Of a DNA stretch of 64,000 bases, positions 47,379 to 57,359 are shown piece by piece. The stretch is from Rhipidocladum racemiflorum (taxonomy: Eukaryota; Streptophyta; Magnoliopsida; Poales; Poaceae). The notes under the pieces were generated by a model. The model did no database searches and was not told the origin of the DNA. It saw only the letters and a list, made by a program, of their open reading frames with translations. The stretch lies in the NCBI GenBank assembly GCA_036346355.1, contig CM070576.1:58451712-58515711 (forward strand), written 5' to 3'. The translations under genes were made by a program, and so were the position numbers. Positions within the stretch are counted from its first letter, which is position 1; each line of letters begins with the position of its first letter.

Positions 47379-49059
47379 AGCCCCGAGCCCCGTCTGGTCG
47401 GAGAGAGGTGCAGGGGTCTTGTTTCCCCATCTTTGTGATCTTAGTGGTTTGCTTGGCACGATCAGTCTCCGGCCAGGGTCTTGTGGCCTTCACCGTGGTG
47501 TAACCCCAGCCCCGAGCCGGTCGGAGCTTGGTCGGGGGTTTCACCGAGGTTTGGTCGGGGAAGAGTCTTTGACCGGTCTTGTGTGGCGCGATTAGGTGTA
47601 GCCCGAGCCCCAGGTCGGCCTGAGCGGTCGGGGTTTCGCCTTAGTCGTTGCTGGTATCAAGGTCCGATCGCGATATCTAATGTGCAGGTCGTCTGCCAGT
47701 ACTAAATGGCTGGGCCATACTGGTGAACACATGGCACGAGTCGTCACACTTGGCCTTGTGATGGCCGTCGCGCCTGCGAGCCGCGTGGCGAGCACGCATG
47801 ATACGCCCTGGCGAGCACGTGAAGCGCCGGGTTTGAACGGGCATGAGCGCGTGATGACTCGCCAGCGAGCTGTAAGCGCCCGAGTGGGCGTCTGTGGCTG
47901 TCGCCACTGGCCGAACGCGTGGCGCCCGGTCCGTGCTAACCGAGTATGATGCGCTGACCATACTGGCGGCAGCACGTGGCGCGGTTGGGCGCCGGGCGCG
48001 CGATGGCTGACTCGCCTGGCGAGCACGCCCGAGGTTAGCGTCTGTGGCCGGGTCACCACTGGCCGGACACGTGGCGCCCGGGTCGAGCGCCGGGCGCGAT
48101 GGGCGTCGTCTGCCCCGCGAACACGTGGTGCTGGGTCCCGTCCCCTTTTTCGCCCGTCCGTGGTGGGGACCAGGAGGGGTGAAAGCACGCGCTTGCCTTA
48201 CGTTGGCTCGGCCGCTCTCGTGGGCTTCTGGCGAGTGATCCGGGTGGAACACGGAGGCCCCCCTACGAGGGTCCCCTAGCGGACAATCGGCGCGGCGTCC
48301 GACCCCGAGAGCGATCCATAAAGAATCTTTCCTTACTCGATCCGTATCGGACCTTGGATGGATTCGTTGATCAAAGGCGCGGTAGGCCGCCACCGTCAGC
48401 AGGTTCAGCGAGAGAGCGTGAGGTGTGATCCGGGCGTGGAGTTAAGGCGATTGGGTCGTCCGAAACCCAACTAGGGGCCATTGGGCTCGCCTTGTATCCT
48501 CACCTCTTGCCCATTTTTTGCTGTGGTGGATATCGTCGCCGTCTCTTGCCTTAGGGACCATAGAAGTCGGGCATTGGTCGGTGTGTAATATCACAAAAGT
48601 TAGAAAGTTGGGAAATCGAGAAACGCTCAACCGTGAGGAGGTGTTTCACGGCCGATCGTGGGTCGACCGGCTTGGCACTTCTTTCTTCGCCAAGCACTAC
48701 TTAATGTAATCGCAGCCAAAGTATGAGGCCGAGTACTTTTTGGTCGAAAGTTTGGCCGTCTTGGGAGGACCCGACGATTGGTTGTGACAACCGACCGCGG
48801 GACTCTTGTAGCCCAGAGTGGGGCGGGGCGGTTTGTTTGTTACCGCGTAGCGCCACTTGAAGGAGTAATAACGAGTGTGCAAGAAGAAGGTACTCACTTA
48901 TCTTTCTTTACTTAGTGGCGAGGTTTTGTTCAACGCGAGAATTGGCGGTGCCGGTTCCGCGTCGCTTCAGCGCCGGCTTCTCGCCATCGGCGAAAAGGTG
49001 CGAGTGGGTCATGAATCTTTGGCGGGTATCCGTAGCGTCGCTCGTTTGGCCGGATCGCC
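47379..49059. other. noncoding spacer of the Tat-like element with diverged repeats
   Basis: GC-rich sequence between integrase and the 3' LTR. It contains copies of 'gcgtctgtggc..ccactggccg..gtggcgcccgg' 150 bp apart (47888-47929 and 48038-48081) and several 'gcgccgggcgcg' words. Long minus-strand open frames here (198 and 238 aa) are compositional and have no domain. Confidence 0.55.
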
Positions 49060-49330
49060 TATAAATAGGCGGAAGGTGGCGAGGACCGTTCATTCAACAC
49101 GTTGAGATGAGCTGTCGACTTGCTTTTATGGTGCCTCGCTCTCTTATTCCGTTCTAAGGATGAGAACCCACCGATCGATAAGATCGTAGGACTCCTTCAA
49201 CGAGAGGCCCGAGGATGAGGAGGAGTTGGGGCGGCAATTGGCCGTCTTGTGGCGGCCCCGTCGGACAGACGGGTTGATCGAGCTGCTGGAGCGGGAGGCG
49301 GAGGAGAGGAGGAGCGAAGCCCAGGCGTGA
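49060..49330 (+). pseudogene. opposite-strand small ORF with TATA box inside the Tat-like element
   Basis: The plus strand carries GCCTATAAATAGGCG at about 49058-49072. An ATG follows at 49160, and the frame MRTHRSIRS is cut by one TAG, then runs through NERPEDEEELGRQLAVLW and IELLEREAEERRSEAQA to a TGA at 49328-49330. Apart from the single stop it is one 56-codon frame, acidic and likely helical. It is antisense to gag-pol and lies between integrase and the 3' LTR. Tat-lineage elements are known to carry extra, sometimes antisense, ORFs there. The function is unknown. Confidence 0.45.
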
Positions 49331-50212
49331 CAAGCAGCGTCGTCAGTGAGGAACGCGCCGCGAGCTGAGCAATTGGGAGGCGGGCGCCGTCACCGCGCCT
49401 TCTCCTCCAGGAGCACGAGTCGGCCCAGCGACATCTAGGCTCAAGGCTGACCGTCTTCTGCCGTCGCCCCGATCGTCTGCCCGTGCTCTTCTCCGGCAGG
49501 TCCCCCTGTGTCGGACTCCAAGCTCCAGAGGTAACCATAGAAGTCACACAGGGGGCGAAGTGCCGCTTCTTGAAGGTGCGTCGGGCGGATCGGGCTCTCT
49601 GCTGCGGGTTTTGGCTGACAAGCTGGCTATTTTTTTTGTCGCGTCGGCAAAAATTGTGCGAGGAAGCGGAAAATTTGTGTTTGGAGAGGAGACGATAAGT
49701 CCGAGAGATCAACTGTCGGGCGGGGAAGACCCTTAAGCGAGAAAAAGCTTTCTTGGTTTTAGATTTTCTTGTTTCTAAAGAATGTAAATTACGTTGAATT
49801 GGAAGAAAATAAAGGTGTTCGGGTTTTACATGCATTTTTTCGCTATTTTTCGGTTTGTTCTTTGGTAAGATATCTTTGGGATCATGGTTCTTGGAGTGCG
49901 GGGACCAACCGACCGATGATCGACATGTTCGGCGTTTTCAAAAAAGTAGGAAAAACAGGTTTTGGCGCGGCGTTAGTTCCCAGAACAGCAGTATACCATC
50001 TGTTCTGTCTCTCTTTTTCCTTGGCGAGATACCGCCAACCGTAGCCGGGGCGAGGCCGTGGTACTCGGGTTGGAAGAAAGAAAAGAACACCAAATGATCG
50101 GGTAGATGGCGGTTGAACAGTGTCGACCGAGTGGAAAAATGCTACTGTGCAGGCGAAAAAGGGTGAACATGGTAATGAACGAGGTAGAAAAAGGGCTAAG
50201 GGTAGAATCGTC
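49331..50212. other. remaining spacer of the Tat-like element
   Basis: A 212-aa open frame on the minus strand (49197-49835) has no recognised domain and overlaps the antisense ORF, so it is not called. The sequence between it and the integrase is otherwise featureless. Confidence 0.4.
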
Positions 50213-51400
50213 TTAGCTTTTCAATGTTCCAGGCGTTTGACAAGATGTTGCCATCGGGATCCTTGAGCCGGTAAGTGCCGGTCGAAGGACCTCTACTCTG
50301 ATGAAAGGGCCCTCCTGAGGAGAGCTTGTGCTTGCCTTTGTTGGGTGGACTGGCGCAGAACCAGGTCGCTGTGTTGAACGCCGCCCTCTAACCTTGCGGT
50401 CGTGGTAGCGTCGCATGTTGCTGGTATTTGGGTGGCGAGCAGCGGCGACATCTCGCGCTTCATCGAGCCGGCAGCGTCTTCTTTGGGACTCGAGCCCCGG
50501 GTTTCGTTGAAGGCCTGAACCTTTGGGGCGCCGTAGTCCAAGTCGGTTGGCGGGATGGCTTCGCTCGAATGCCAGGAAGAACGGCGTGAACCCGGTCGGC
50601 CGGTCGGGTGGTCCGTAAGCTCCAGCACGGGAGGTACCTCGGCGCCTAACGCCCCGCGTACTTCTTGATCCGATCGAAGATTCGCGGCGAGGCCCTTGGA
50701 GGATCATGCCGTTCGCGCTCGACTTGGCGTTGCTCGTGGGTGGCGACGGCCGCCCAATCCACGCGGATCTTGAAGTGTCCGCGAGAGCTCGAGAAACTCC
50801 TTTCGTGAGCTGCGTTAGTTGTCGGTGATGATGGAGTTCGGGACTCCAAGCCGGTGAGCGATGTGCGGATGAAGTCCACTGCTGAAGTGATTGTTGTGAT
50901 CGGCTTGGCTTCTATCCACTTGGTGAACTTGTCTATCGCAACCAGCGGTGGGTGAAGCCCCGGCGCTTTCTTGAAGGGCGAGGCGGATCGAGTCCCCAAG
51001 CGAAGGGCCATGTGATAGGGATCGTTTAGAGGGCTTCTTGCGGGAGGTGAGTTTTGAAGCGAAGAATTGGCACCCTTCGCGACGTCCGGATGATTTGCTC
51101 GGAGTCGGCCACGGCGGTCGGCGAGAAACCTCCGGAAGGCTTTCCGAGCCAGGCTCCGTGACCAGCGTGGTGTCCGCAAACCCCGCCGTGGATGTCGCGG
51201 GCAGCTGCGTTCCTTGGTGGTGGGACACACTACGGAGGATCCCGGAGGGGCTCCTTCTGTAGAGGTCGTTGCCGTCAAGATCTGAAGGATTTTGCCCGAC
51301 GCGAGGCGGCGCCTCGGTCGGGTCGGGAGAGGAATCGGCCACCGATCGATGAAGGATTCCTCCAATCGGTCTTTGGTCATCGGACGTTGCAACCCGGCTC
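50213..51400 (-). pseudogene. integrase of the Tat-like element, broken
   Basis: In separate frames one reads AIDKFTKWIEAKPITTITSA, then GVPNSIITDN (end of the first catalytic segment), IRVDWAAVA, PRIFDRIKKYAGR, TGFTPFFLAFE, TDLDYGAPKVQAF, DEARDVA and RRYHDRKVRGR. These are the DDE core and C-terminal domain of Gypsy integrase, which joins element cDNA to the host chromosome. Short losses between conserved blocks shift the frame repeatedly, so no functional enzyme remains. Confidence 0.75.
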
Positions 51401-52200
51401 GACCCGGCTCGGCCTTGGTCGGTCGCTGGCCGATCGTCTGGCGATCGGTCGGATGGACGCTTGGTGTAGGTCGAGGACGAAAATTCGGCGGGACCGGCCC
51501 TCACGGAGGCGAGACCAGCCAGTGATCGGCCTCTCCGTTGTTCCGTCAGCTATGATGGAGTTCAAATCCTTTGAACTTTGCTCGATATGCGTACCTCGAC
51601 GATGAGGTGCCATCCGATCGTCGCGAGGTTCCGGCCTTCATGACTTGATCGGCGACCGGTTTTGAGTCGCCATGCACGGATGCGAGGGCCTCATACTCGG
51701 CGACGTTGTTGGTTGCGTCGAAAAGTAGCCGGGATGACGCATCGAAGCTTGTTCAGTGGTGAAAGAATGGCGACCCGCCGCTCCGTTTTGGTGAAGGACG
51801 AAGTACATCAGGTCTTGGAGGTGGGGCCTGGCTCGGTCCGAAGTCGGCTAGAACTTGAGATTTTATGGCGCCGAGGACATAGGATATGTCATGCCCGTTG
51901 AGCTCGAGTGCCCACTTGGCAATTCTTCGAGGCGTCGCGGTTATGGATGACCTCGCCGAGTGGTAGGGAAGTTACCACGAGCGTGGTCTTTGGTTGAAGT
52001 AGTGTACGGCTTCCTTTCAATCGAGCTGCGTAGAGCATCTTGGATCTGTGGTACCGTGCCTTGGACTCGGAGAGTACGCTAATGACCGGCTGGATCTTAA
52101 GGACCCGCCCTTCTTCCGCGACAAGTCGACGACCTGGTCGTGGCGGCAATGTAGAGTAGCAGAGGCTCTTGAGGGGTGGTCGGAAAACCTTTAGCGCGTT
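51401..52200 (-). pseudogene. RNase H region of the Tat-like element, broken
   Basis: Readable pieces are VISVLSESKARYHRSKMLYA, TLVVTSLPLGEVIHNRDASK and, further on, NNVAEYEAL and HGDSKPVADQVMK. They match the RNase H connection and the second, additional RNase H seen in Tat-type elements. Frameshifts separate them. Confidence 0.6.
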
Positions 52201-52217
52201 GAAGGAGCCTCATTTCC

Positions 52218-52760
52218 TCAGGAGTTTGTATAGAGGCAAGCGTGAAGCGACTTCAGGCCGCTTAGGCATCCGTCGACCTTTGGGCCCCTTTGAGGTTGCC
52301 GATCGGCCCCATCCTTAAGATCGCGGAGATCTTGTCTTAGATGATGGTAGCTTCTGGGTACCCGCATTGGGGTTGAGCTTGATGCGAACCGCCGAAGGTT
52401 CGCGAAAGTCTCCTCGGTCGGTGATGATGTCGGTCTTCTGGTCTTGACAACGATGTCGCCGACGTGCGCCTCGACATTGCGGCCGATCTGGTCGGAAAGG
52501 CGTCTGCATACATCTCTGGTATGTAGCCCCGCGTTCTTCCAAAGCGGCATTGTCTGAGTGATGAAGGAAGTCGGTCGCCTTCTTTCATCGAGTAGGCATC
52601 CGGAAAGCGAGGGATTCGCACCTGCGGTGGAGTCTACCATTTGGTCGATAAAGGCGAGGAATGGATCTTTCGGACATGCCTTGTTGAGGCTTGTGTAGTC
52701 GACACACATTCTCCATTTCCCAGTCTTCTTTTACAAGCACAGGGTTTGCTAGCCACTCGG
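52218..52760 (-). pseudogene. reverse transcriptase of the Tat-like element, active site altered
   Basis: The frame opens MCVDYTSLNKACPKDPF and continues to IDQMVDSTAG. Then, across frames, ATYQRCMQT and IGRNVEAHVGDIVVKT appear. The usual YVDD catalytic box reads HVGD (plus positions about 52455-52466), so the second metal-binding Asp pair is damaged. Conserved blocks between palm segments are missing, indicating internal deletions. Confidence 0.75.
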
Positions 52761-53300
52761 GGTGGCGAACTTCTTTGATGAACCTGCGGCCAAGAGCTTG
52801 GCTATTTCTCTCCTATGGCCACGCGCTTTCCTAGGATGTTCGTGGAGTGCTCGGCGACTTCGGATCCGGCATGTCGGAGGGCTTCCATGCGGCGTCGCTT
52901 CCTATTTGGCGAAGCGTGGTCCCGATCAGCGGTTTTGGTCGGGTCCTCTGGTCGACCTCGATCGTCTTCGTGTCCTCGGCGGACTTGAAGGAGCCGTCCG
53001 GACTTGCTAGAGTCGGGAGCGGACTGAGCTCAGAGGCCAACGCTGGAAAAACGCGATTCTGATGATCACCCCATGCGGCCGGGCATCTTCGCCGGTAGGT
53101 GTAGTTGGGGATCGCCATGAACCAGCGTAGCATGGTCTCCCCAGGATGGCGTGGTAGGGCCGGAAAATCCACGACCTCGAAGGTGAGGGTCTGGCAGTCG
53201 ACAGGAACGACGCCGTGAAAGGGTGCTCTGCTTGGTCGAAGGCTCGGGGGATCCCCATGGCGTCGAGGATCTCAACGTAAAGGATGTTGAGATCGCCGCC
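52761..53300 (-). pseudogene. protease and linker region of the Tat-like element, broken
   Basis: Fragments in different frames (YHAILGRPCYAG, MAIPNYTYRR, PGRMGVIIR, FKSAEDTKTIEVDQRTRPKP) match the segment between protease and reverse transcriptase of RIRE2-type polyproteins. No intact protease active site was identified. Confidence 0.55.
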
Positions 53301-53396
53301 GCCGATCCATGAGCACCTTAGTCAGCGCTTTGTTCCCACGATGGGATCAATGACGGCGGGTACCTCCTGGTTGGGCGTGGTCGGGTGGTCGGCCGG

Positions 53397-54278
53397 TCAA
53401 AGGTGATCGGGGACTCGAAGGTATTTTGAACACCTCTCGGCAGCGAGCTTGAGAAGATCATGAGGCAGATCTGGTGGTCGGCGCCGAGTCTTGCCTCTTC
53501 CCTTTGCCCCGCGGCGTCGTGGGGTTCGGATCCGATACTTGTGGGTATCCGTGGCGCGTTTCCATCGGCTTCTCGAAGTGGTCGGGGGTTGCCGGCCTTG
53601 CGGCTGATCCCTCGCCGACTTCCCTTTGTCGAAGATGACATCTACGCCTCGAGGCGTGGTTGGTGGCAATGTCCAGAGTTCTTTGGTGGTCACACCCCGC
53701 TTTATGGACCAGGGTCTTGGAAGTGGTGCGTAGATGAATGCCCCACGACATCGTCGCGGATGTCGTGGAGCTTCGTCTGTTGGGAAAAGCGTCGGATGTA
53801 GTCCGAGGTTCTCGTCGGAATTCCTGGTCGCTTGTAGGTGCCTGGAAGTTGCCAACGAAGTGGTGCTTGAGGTCGGGATGATGTTGGCCAGATATTCGAG
53901 CCATGCCCGGAGTCCGCCAAGTAGATGGGGAGGTATTGGATGACAAAGAGGTCGTCCGTCGCGCCGGTAATCTTCGACCACCGGGTTTGTAGCAGCTATG
54001 TTGGGGCCATCGTCGGTCGTTCCTCGTTCTTCGCGTTTGGAGGTGGTCCCCCAAACGTTGGTGCACCGGGTGCGCGATGCCTGGGGTTGTCCGGAAGGTG
54101 ACGCCGCCCTTGTTCGACGGCCTCGGTGGCGTTCCATAGCGTCTCGCTCCACCAGGCCGGAGGTTACGGTGGGTAGCCTGCAGGATCGTCCTGGCTGGCG
54201 ATGTTTTGGCCGTGGGGAAAAACGATGAATCGTCCGGTGGTGGTGGACTGGCGTGCAGTGGAGCAGCCGGGCGAGCAT
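53397..54278 (-). pseudogene. gag of the Tat-like element, broken
   Basis: A 293-aa frame and two others share a Gag protein: WLEYLANIIP, then HFVGNFQAPTS, YIRRFSQQTKL, DDVVGHSSTHH, GVTTKELW and LDIATNHASRR, and a basic tail. The order fits the capsid domain of grass Gypsy elements. The long frame crosses from one true frame to another, so it is an open but chimeric reading. Confidence 0.65.
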
Positions 54279-54635
54279 CGCTCAGTCGGCTCGAGCTTGT
54301 CGAGCTCGGCCTTTTGAGCCTCGAGCTCGGTGATCCTCCTTGGTGTGTTGCCGCGAGAGTCTTCGGGTCGCGATAGCGTGGTCGTTTCTTATCTCTTCCT
54401 CAGAGCCGTGGTCGGAGGAGTTGTCGAGTGGTGGTCGGTGCATGGCCGACCATTGCGGCCATCGCCGATGCCTCGGCGGGGACCTCGAGCCGGAGGGCGT
54501 CGGGTCCTCGGTGGACAGGGCGATCACGCCGTGGTGGTGACGGTCGAGGAGCCGAAAGCGGATCGATCGGCATGGCGATGTCGGAGAAAGAAAGGGAACC
54601 GTCGAGGAAGCTAAGCGGGAAAATGGCGGCAACGC

Positions 54636-55020
54636 AGCACCGCCAATGAATTTGTATAGGTAAGAGGGTGCACGCCCTCTCCTCGACGTTACTCGGGTGA
54701 GCACAAGATGTATCTTGTTCGGTGAACGTCCCTACTCAGGTGGGTTTGATTGTATTAATTCCTTTGTTGTCCGTCGTCTTACATGCTCGCTCCTCCCCTT
54801 TATATAGGCGAGGAGGAGGTTACTGAAAAAGAGAAAAAGGCAAGTGGCGGTGATGCGTAGTTGCTTGTAGTAAATCACGAGTTGGGGACTTGTTGCGTCA
54901 TCATTACGGCCAGCATTTAATGCGCTCGATCGCAATAAATCGCTTCTTCAGGGATTCCGATTTGGTCATGGCTACGGCTTGGCCCGTGGCTTGGGGTACC
55001 CATGGCCTGGGTACTCGTCA
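54636..55020 (-). repeat. 5' LTR of the Tat-like element, deleted
   Basis: It aligns with 46844-47378 but is some 150 bases shorter, lacking about a dozen short blocks, among them the counterpart of 47112-47148, the TGTCGGTG start and the adjacent primer site. It ends CTCGTCA directly before the target duplication. The TATA box (minus CCTATATAAAGGGG, near 54795-54808) is kept. Confidence 0.75.
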
Positions 55021-55204
55021 AGGTGGTTCTAGGTATACGTTGTGTGTTGCCGAGAGCATCAGCCTTTAATGAGGTGAATGTAATACCACGTCCCGTTAAT
55101 GTGATTGTTCATGTGCAACGATTGTGAGATCAGCCCCACATCACTTGTAAAAGTGAGTTGTAGTAGTATATAATGCATGTTGGTCCAAATATAGCACTTC
55201 TGGA

Positions 55205-55400
55205 TTAATCCTTTTACATAAAATAATATCAAAAGTGTAAGCACAGTGCTATATATATGTAGAAATCCGTTTCATAGGTGGGTTAGGCATTGAATGAATT
55301 TTAGCCAAAGTGTTACATGGGCGGTATGGGCTCGTGTATGGTGTGAAGAAAATTGGGTAACGCTGACCACACGTGTACTGTATATGTAGAATCTAAGGGT
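55205..55400 (+). repeat. old LTR-end/primer-site copy flanking the Tat-like element (right)
   Basis: It is the counterpart of 46580-46843, in the same orientation, more diverged. 'agtgttacatgggcggtatggg' corresponds to the LTR end and primer site of the left copy. DNA from 55026 to 55204 has no other recognised feature. Confidence 0.45.
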
Positions 55401-55783
55401 TTATTTGGAACGTAGTTTGAAAAAATAATCTGAAGAAATAATTTAATTCTTTAGGAGTTGTGAAATTTTTTTCGTGCTCCAAAGGGCTCTAAATAACTTA
55501 TGTTATTGCAATGATGTGTTAGGAATTTATGTTACATAGATTGATCATGCTTTGTTCTTGGAAAAATAAATTTAGTGCTCTTTTTGTGTATGAAATTGTG
55601 TAAAAAGAGGCCTGGAATGATTCAGCATCTAGAGAGAATATTCCTTAAATTTAAATCACTTGGTTCAAGATGGAACGGTTCCATTCAAGCAACCAAACAC
55701 ATGGATGCCTTTTTTTTTTGAACCATCTCATACATATACTACTCGGTACAGGCAACCAAACACATTCTTCCAGTCTCGCTACT
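55401..55783. other. intergenic, nothing recognised
   Basis: AT-rich DNA with no coding region or defined repeat. 'gggtttatttggaacg' near 55388-55403 resembles a MITE end, but no partner was found. Confidence 0.4.
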
Positions 55784-56016
55784 AGGGTTCATGTTACCAA
55801 AATGAACTGGAAAATTGCCTTCAGTTCGATACTGTTTTTTTCTTCTGAAAATCACCAGAAAATCGTTAAAAATCGTATGGTTTAAAACCCCAATTTTTTG
55901 AAAAAAAATAATCAAAAATCTACCATTTTTACCAAATTTCTCTTGATTTTTACCGGCCAATTAAATGTTTCTCAAAGTCGATTTTTTGAACGATTTTCTC
56001 TGATAATGTGAACCCT
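55784..56016. mobile_element. MULE-like MITE, short copy
   Basis: The left end is AGGGTTCATGTTA; the right end read inward is AGGGTTCACATTA. The flanks TCTCGCTACT and GCTCGCAACA match at 7 of 10 positions. The interior carries 'aaaatcg' and 'cgatttt' words as in the copies at 2871 and 63502. Confidence 0.65.
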
Positions 56017-56111
56017 GCTCGCAACACAGGGCGTGGCTAGGCCGGCTCCCTCGCCTTCTAGCCTGTACACGTAGTTTCATTGGAAAAAGTAGCTTCAAAC
56101 ACGTGGCAGCA

Positions 56112-56374
56112 GTGCTGGAACTAAAAATTAGGATGCACTTTACACGTAAAATTTTATAGTCTTTACGATTATTTCATAATGTCATAAATTCAATATATAT
56201 TTAAAATTTGCTAAAAGCATAATACAAATAGTTCTAAGGTCTTACAAATCACAAACCATTTAAAATCAGCACTAATTCGATCAATAAATTTAATTCATCA
56301 AAAAAATAATCTTATAACACATTTCAAATTTTTATAGGTACCGAAGCATGTCTAACACCCTAGTTTCGCCCCTG
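56112..56374. mobile_element. 263-bp insertion with perfect 10-bp target duplication
   Basis: CGTGGCAGCA is repeated exactly at 56102-56111 and 56375-56384. The insert begins GTGCTGGAACTAAAAATTAG and ends ...CTAGTTTCGCCCCTG. The ends are only weakly inverted (CAGGGGCGAAACTAG read from the right). No poly(A) tail is seen, so a MULE-type DNA element is more likely than a retroposon. Confidence 0.65.
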
Positions 56375-56446
56375 CGTGGCAGCACCGTGACGGTACAAGT
56401 GCCGTCAATTTGTACGCAGCGTCGGTGAGACGGGTTAGGAGTTAGG

Positions 56447-56571
56447 GCCATCTGAGATTTCCTTCCGTTTATTTGTTTTTGTAGCATCGGTGATGATATT
56501 AAATGCAGCCATCGCAGATTTCGTTCCGTTATTTGTGTGTGTGTGTAGCATCGGTGATGGTTTTAAAGGCA
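56447..56571. repeat. 61-bp tandem duplication
   Basis: The unit starting GCCATCtGAGATTTC with 'gtagcatcggtgatg' occurs at 56447 and again at 56508, with several differences including expansion of GT dinucleotides in the second copy. Confidence 0.75.
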
Positions 56572-57359
56572 GCAAGGCACATGCCGACCAGGCCATGCGC
56601 CGTTGGGTGATCCGTAGCTTGCCGCGTTGCCATGCCCATAACACATCGCCGAAACGCGTCCGTCCTATGACTGTTTCCGCCGGGGCTGGACGGCACGGAC
56701 CAACCAACCTGGCCGTTTTCCGCGGAGCGTGGCGCGCGCGTGCATCGGGCTTGCCGGATGCAGCGGCCGACAAGTGTGCTCAGGGGCGCTTTCGGCAGCA
56801 CGTGAAAACGCATGTGTTCTTGGGGCGGTAACCAGCGAGTCGGGCTAACCGGCGGAAGGTCCGCGTGTGCCTCGGCGTAGCTGGATGGATTGAAACTGTA
56901 TCTGTGGGGAGCCTCGTATTCTACGACCAAGCGAAGTGCATTTGTCGGAGCACAGTCTATGCATATCCCTGTTTGGTCAGATAACTTCGCTTTCCGACAG
57001 AAACACTGCTGTTTGTTTAGCCATAAGTACTCGTCGCTGCTGTTCGTTGCTTTCACCGTTGCAGCGTGTTGCACTTTGTTTTTTACGCGTCACATGCTTT
57101 AGAATTTTGGTTCAATAACAGTACAGCTTCGCGTTTTTCTCGGAAATAATGTTTACGTAGTCCGTTTTTTATCCGAAAAAAACACCAGTTTATTTTATGT
57201 TCGCGCCGCGCGTGCTTAAATTTCTAGTATCTTTAAGAAGAGTAATTGTGTAGAGCCCCATATGTAAGCCCAATAACCATTACCATTATTTATTGATAGG
57301 TATCGTTTGATATCATCAATGAACGTGGTGTACTCTTCGAAAGTATCAATGACTGTTCA
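56572..57359. other. intergenic, GC-rich then AT-rich; no gene recognised
   Basis: Open frames up to 181 aa overlap on both strands between 56435 and 57074 but show no domain and cross the tandem duplication. None is supported as a gene. Confidence 0.4.

Larger units (their letters stand above)
46844..55020 (-). mobile_element. Ty3/Gypsy LTR retrotransposon, probably Tat lineage, eroded
   Basis: The 8177-bp element is bounded by TGTCGGTG at 46844 and ...CTCGTCA at 55020 and flanked by the 5-bp target duplication AGGTG (46839-46843 and 55021-55025). LTR sequence is present at both ends in the same orientation. On the minus strand the order is 5' LTR, gag, protease, reverse transcriptase, RNase H, integrase, a 2.8-kb spacer and 3' LTR. 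Phrases such as MCVDYTSLNKACPKDPF and AIDKFTKWIEAKPITTITSA match grass Gypsy elements I know as RIRE2/Retand-like (Tat). All coding parts are broken by stops and many small deletions, so it cannot transpose by itself. Confidence 0.85.

Noticed and set aside
47592..48393. Long overlapping minus-strand reading frames of 198 and 238 aa in the retroelement spacer
   Set aside because: The DNA is very GC-rich, so stops are rare. The two frames overlap each other, contain the imperfect 150-bp repeats and show no domain.
49197..49835. A 212-aa minus-strand frame between integrase and 3' LTR
   Set aside because: It overlaps the better-supported plus-strand ORF and contains only basic, low-complexity sequence with no retroviral or cellular domain.
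56435..57074. Frames of 112-181 aa on both strands
   Set aside because: They traverse a 61-bp tandem duplication, have no domain, and no promoter or splice pattern supports them.
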